NCBI GenBank assembly: GCA_023055505.1
Contig: JALIRH010000002.1
Span: 34,915,733 to 34,979,732, forward strand
Direction: 5' to 3'
From: Callipepla californica brunnescens
Lineage: Eukaryota; Chordata; Aves; Galliformes; Odontophoridae
Length of the DNA stretch: 64,000 nt
Within the stretch, counting starts at the first letter, position 1. Each line of letters starts with the position of its first letter. Shown one piece after another: positions 63,401 to 64,000 of this stretch. The notes beneath the pieces are model-generated. The model did no database searches, was not told where the DNA came from, and saw nothing but the letters and a program-made list of their open reading frames with translations. The translations under genes were made by a program, and so were the position numbers.

Positions 63401-64000
63401 GCTACAGTTTGCTACTCTTCATAAGGAATCCTGTATTATAAGCAACTATCATGTGACCTTACAGGAAAGAATCTATTCCCTCTGTGTATTCACTCAACCT
63501 GCTTGCCAGCTGGCAAACTTGACACTTTGAAGGGATCCGTCCTTTCAAAGTTGAAAGTATTTTGCACCACTGGCTGTTTATAGCAAGGTTTGCTAATGTT
63601 AAATAATCCATATTTCTAATAGTAAGTCTTTACAATTATGTGTACCTCTCACTCTCTGCCTAAGCTCAATTATAGAAAGGCACTAAATATGAAACTGTTT
63701 GAAACACTATGTTGTCAATGAAAATGATTTTTGTTTTTTTTTATTTTAATTTTGATACAACTTTGTACTACTTTTGTATTAGCTTTTCCTGCCCAGTCTC
63801 ATTTGACCAAAATGGAGCACGGAGTATATCTGACTGCACAAGGAGTGCAGGGCTGTCTTGGAGGATCACCCAATTGTTTAGTTATTCAAAGAAAAGAATA
63901 GAGATCAGTCTTTGAGGACACAAACATATATAAACCAATTCTGGCATCAAGGGGGTCACATTCAGTAATTCCCAATAAGATTTCTAGTGCTACGAAGACT
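57413..64000. other. Unique AT-rich intergenic-type sequence
   Basis: No gene or repeat family recognised. A GC-richer patch at 58980-59240 has a minus-strand donor-like GTGAGTGC (about 59020-59027), and another at 62870-63190 is open on both strands; neither is convincing. The remainder holds short homopolymers only (for example T run 58342-58351). Confidence 0.45.

Noticed and set aside
1..64000. CRISPR arrays, operons, phage or plasmid genes
   Set aside because: No spaced direct repeats, no ribosome-binding-site/ORF structure, and vertebrate LINEs throughout; the DNA is a eukaryotic chromosome.
1..64000. tRNA, 5S, U1, U2, U6, 7SK and 7SL genes
   Set aside because: I looked for their conserved internal words by eye on the plus strand and found none; an Infernal or tRNAscan run would settle it.

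Overview
The window looks like nuclear DNA from a bird. Most of it is AT-rich, non-coding vertebrate sequence with no run of long ORFs. It carries several copies of the avian LINE CR1, each with the familiar 3' tail (a 'ggttggact-agatgatctt-gaggtccctt-ccaacc...attct-atgatt' pattern). CR1 and the short, sparse repeat content point to a bird, probably a galliform such as chicken or turkey. The species call is inference.

Layout. Bases 1-842 are the edge of an endogenous retrovirus on the minus strand. There is an LTR at about 317-842, a tRNA-Lys-type primer binding site at 295-312, and leader sequence running off the left end. A minus-strand CR1 follows (about 870-1165). From about 1.2 to 50.8 kb the DNA reads as intron: AT-rich, with microsatellites, homopolymers and three short plus-strand CR1 tails (30.4, 39.6 and 45.4 kb). 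There is also a degraded CR1-like piece near 47.3-47.9 kb and a GC/CpG-richer block at 3.6-4.1 kb.

A strong CpG island lies at about 50.88-51.72 kb. On its minus strand there are three good splice-donor sequences (exon ends at 50800, 51290 and 51738). The simplest reading is that it is the promoter of a gene transcribed leftwards, with alternative, mostly untranslated first exons and with the left 50 kb as its introns. Scattered through that stretch are small minus-strand exon candidates with proper acceptor and donor sites. The best is a 129-base one at 24809-24937. Several are phase-compatible, but none can be matched to a named protein from sequence alone, and pseudo-exons are common in introns. 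They are therefore given low to moderate confidence.

To the right of the island (51.8-64 kb) I see no convincing gene. This flank holds three larger plus-strand CR1 copies (52.1, 54.7 and 57.05 kb), one of which keeps a decayed remnant of the CR1 reverse-transcriptase ORF. The rest is unique AT-rich DNA. I found no tRNA, rRNA, spliceosomal RNA, CRISPR array or bacterial-type operon.
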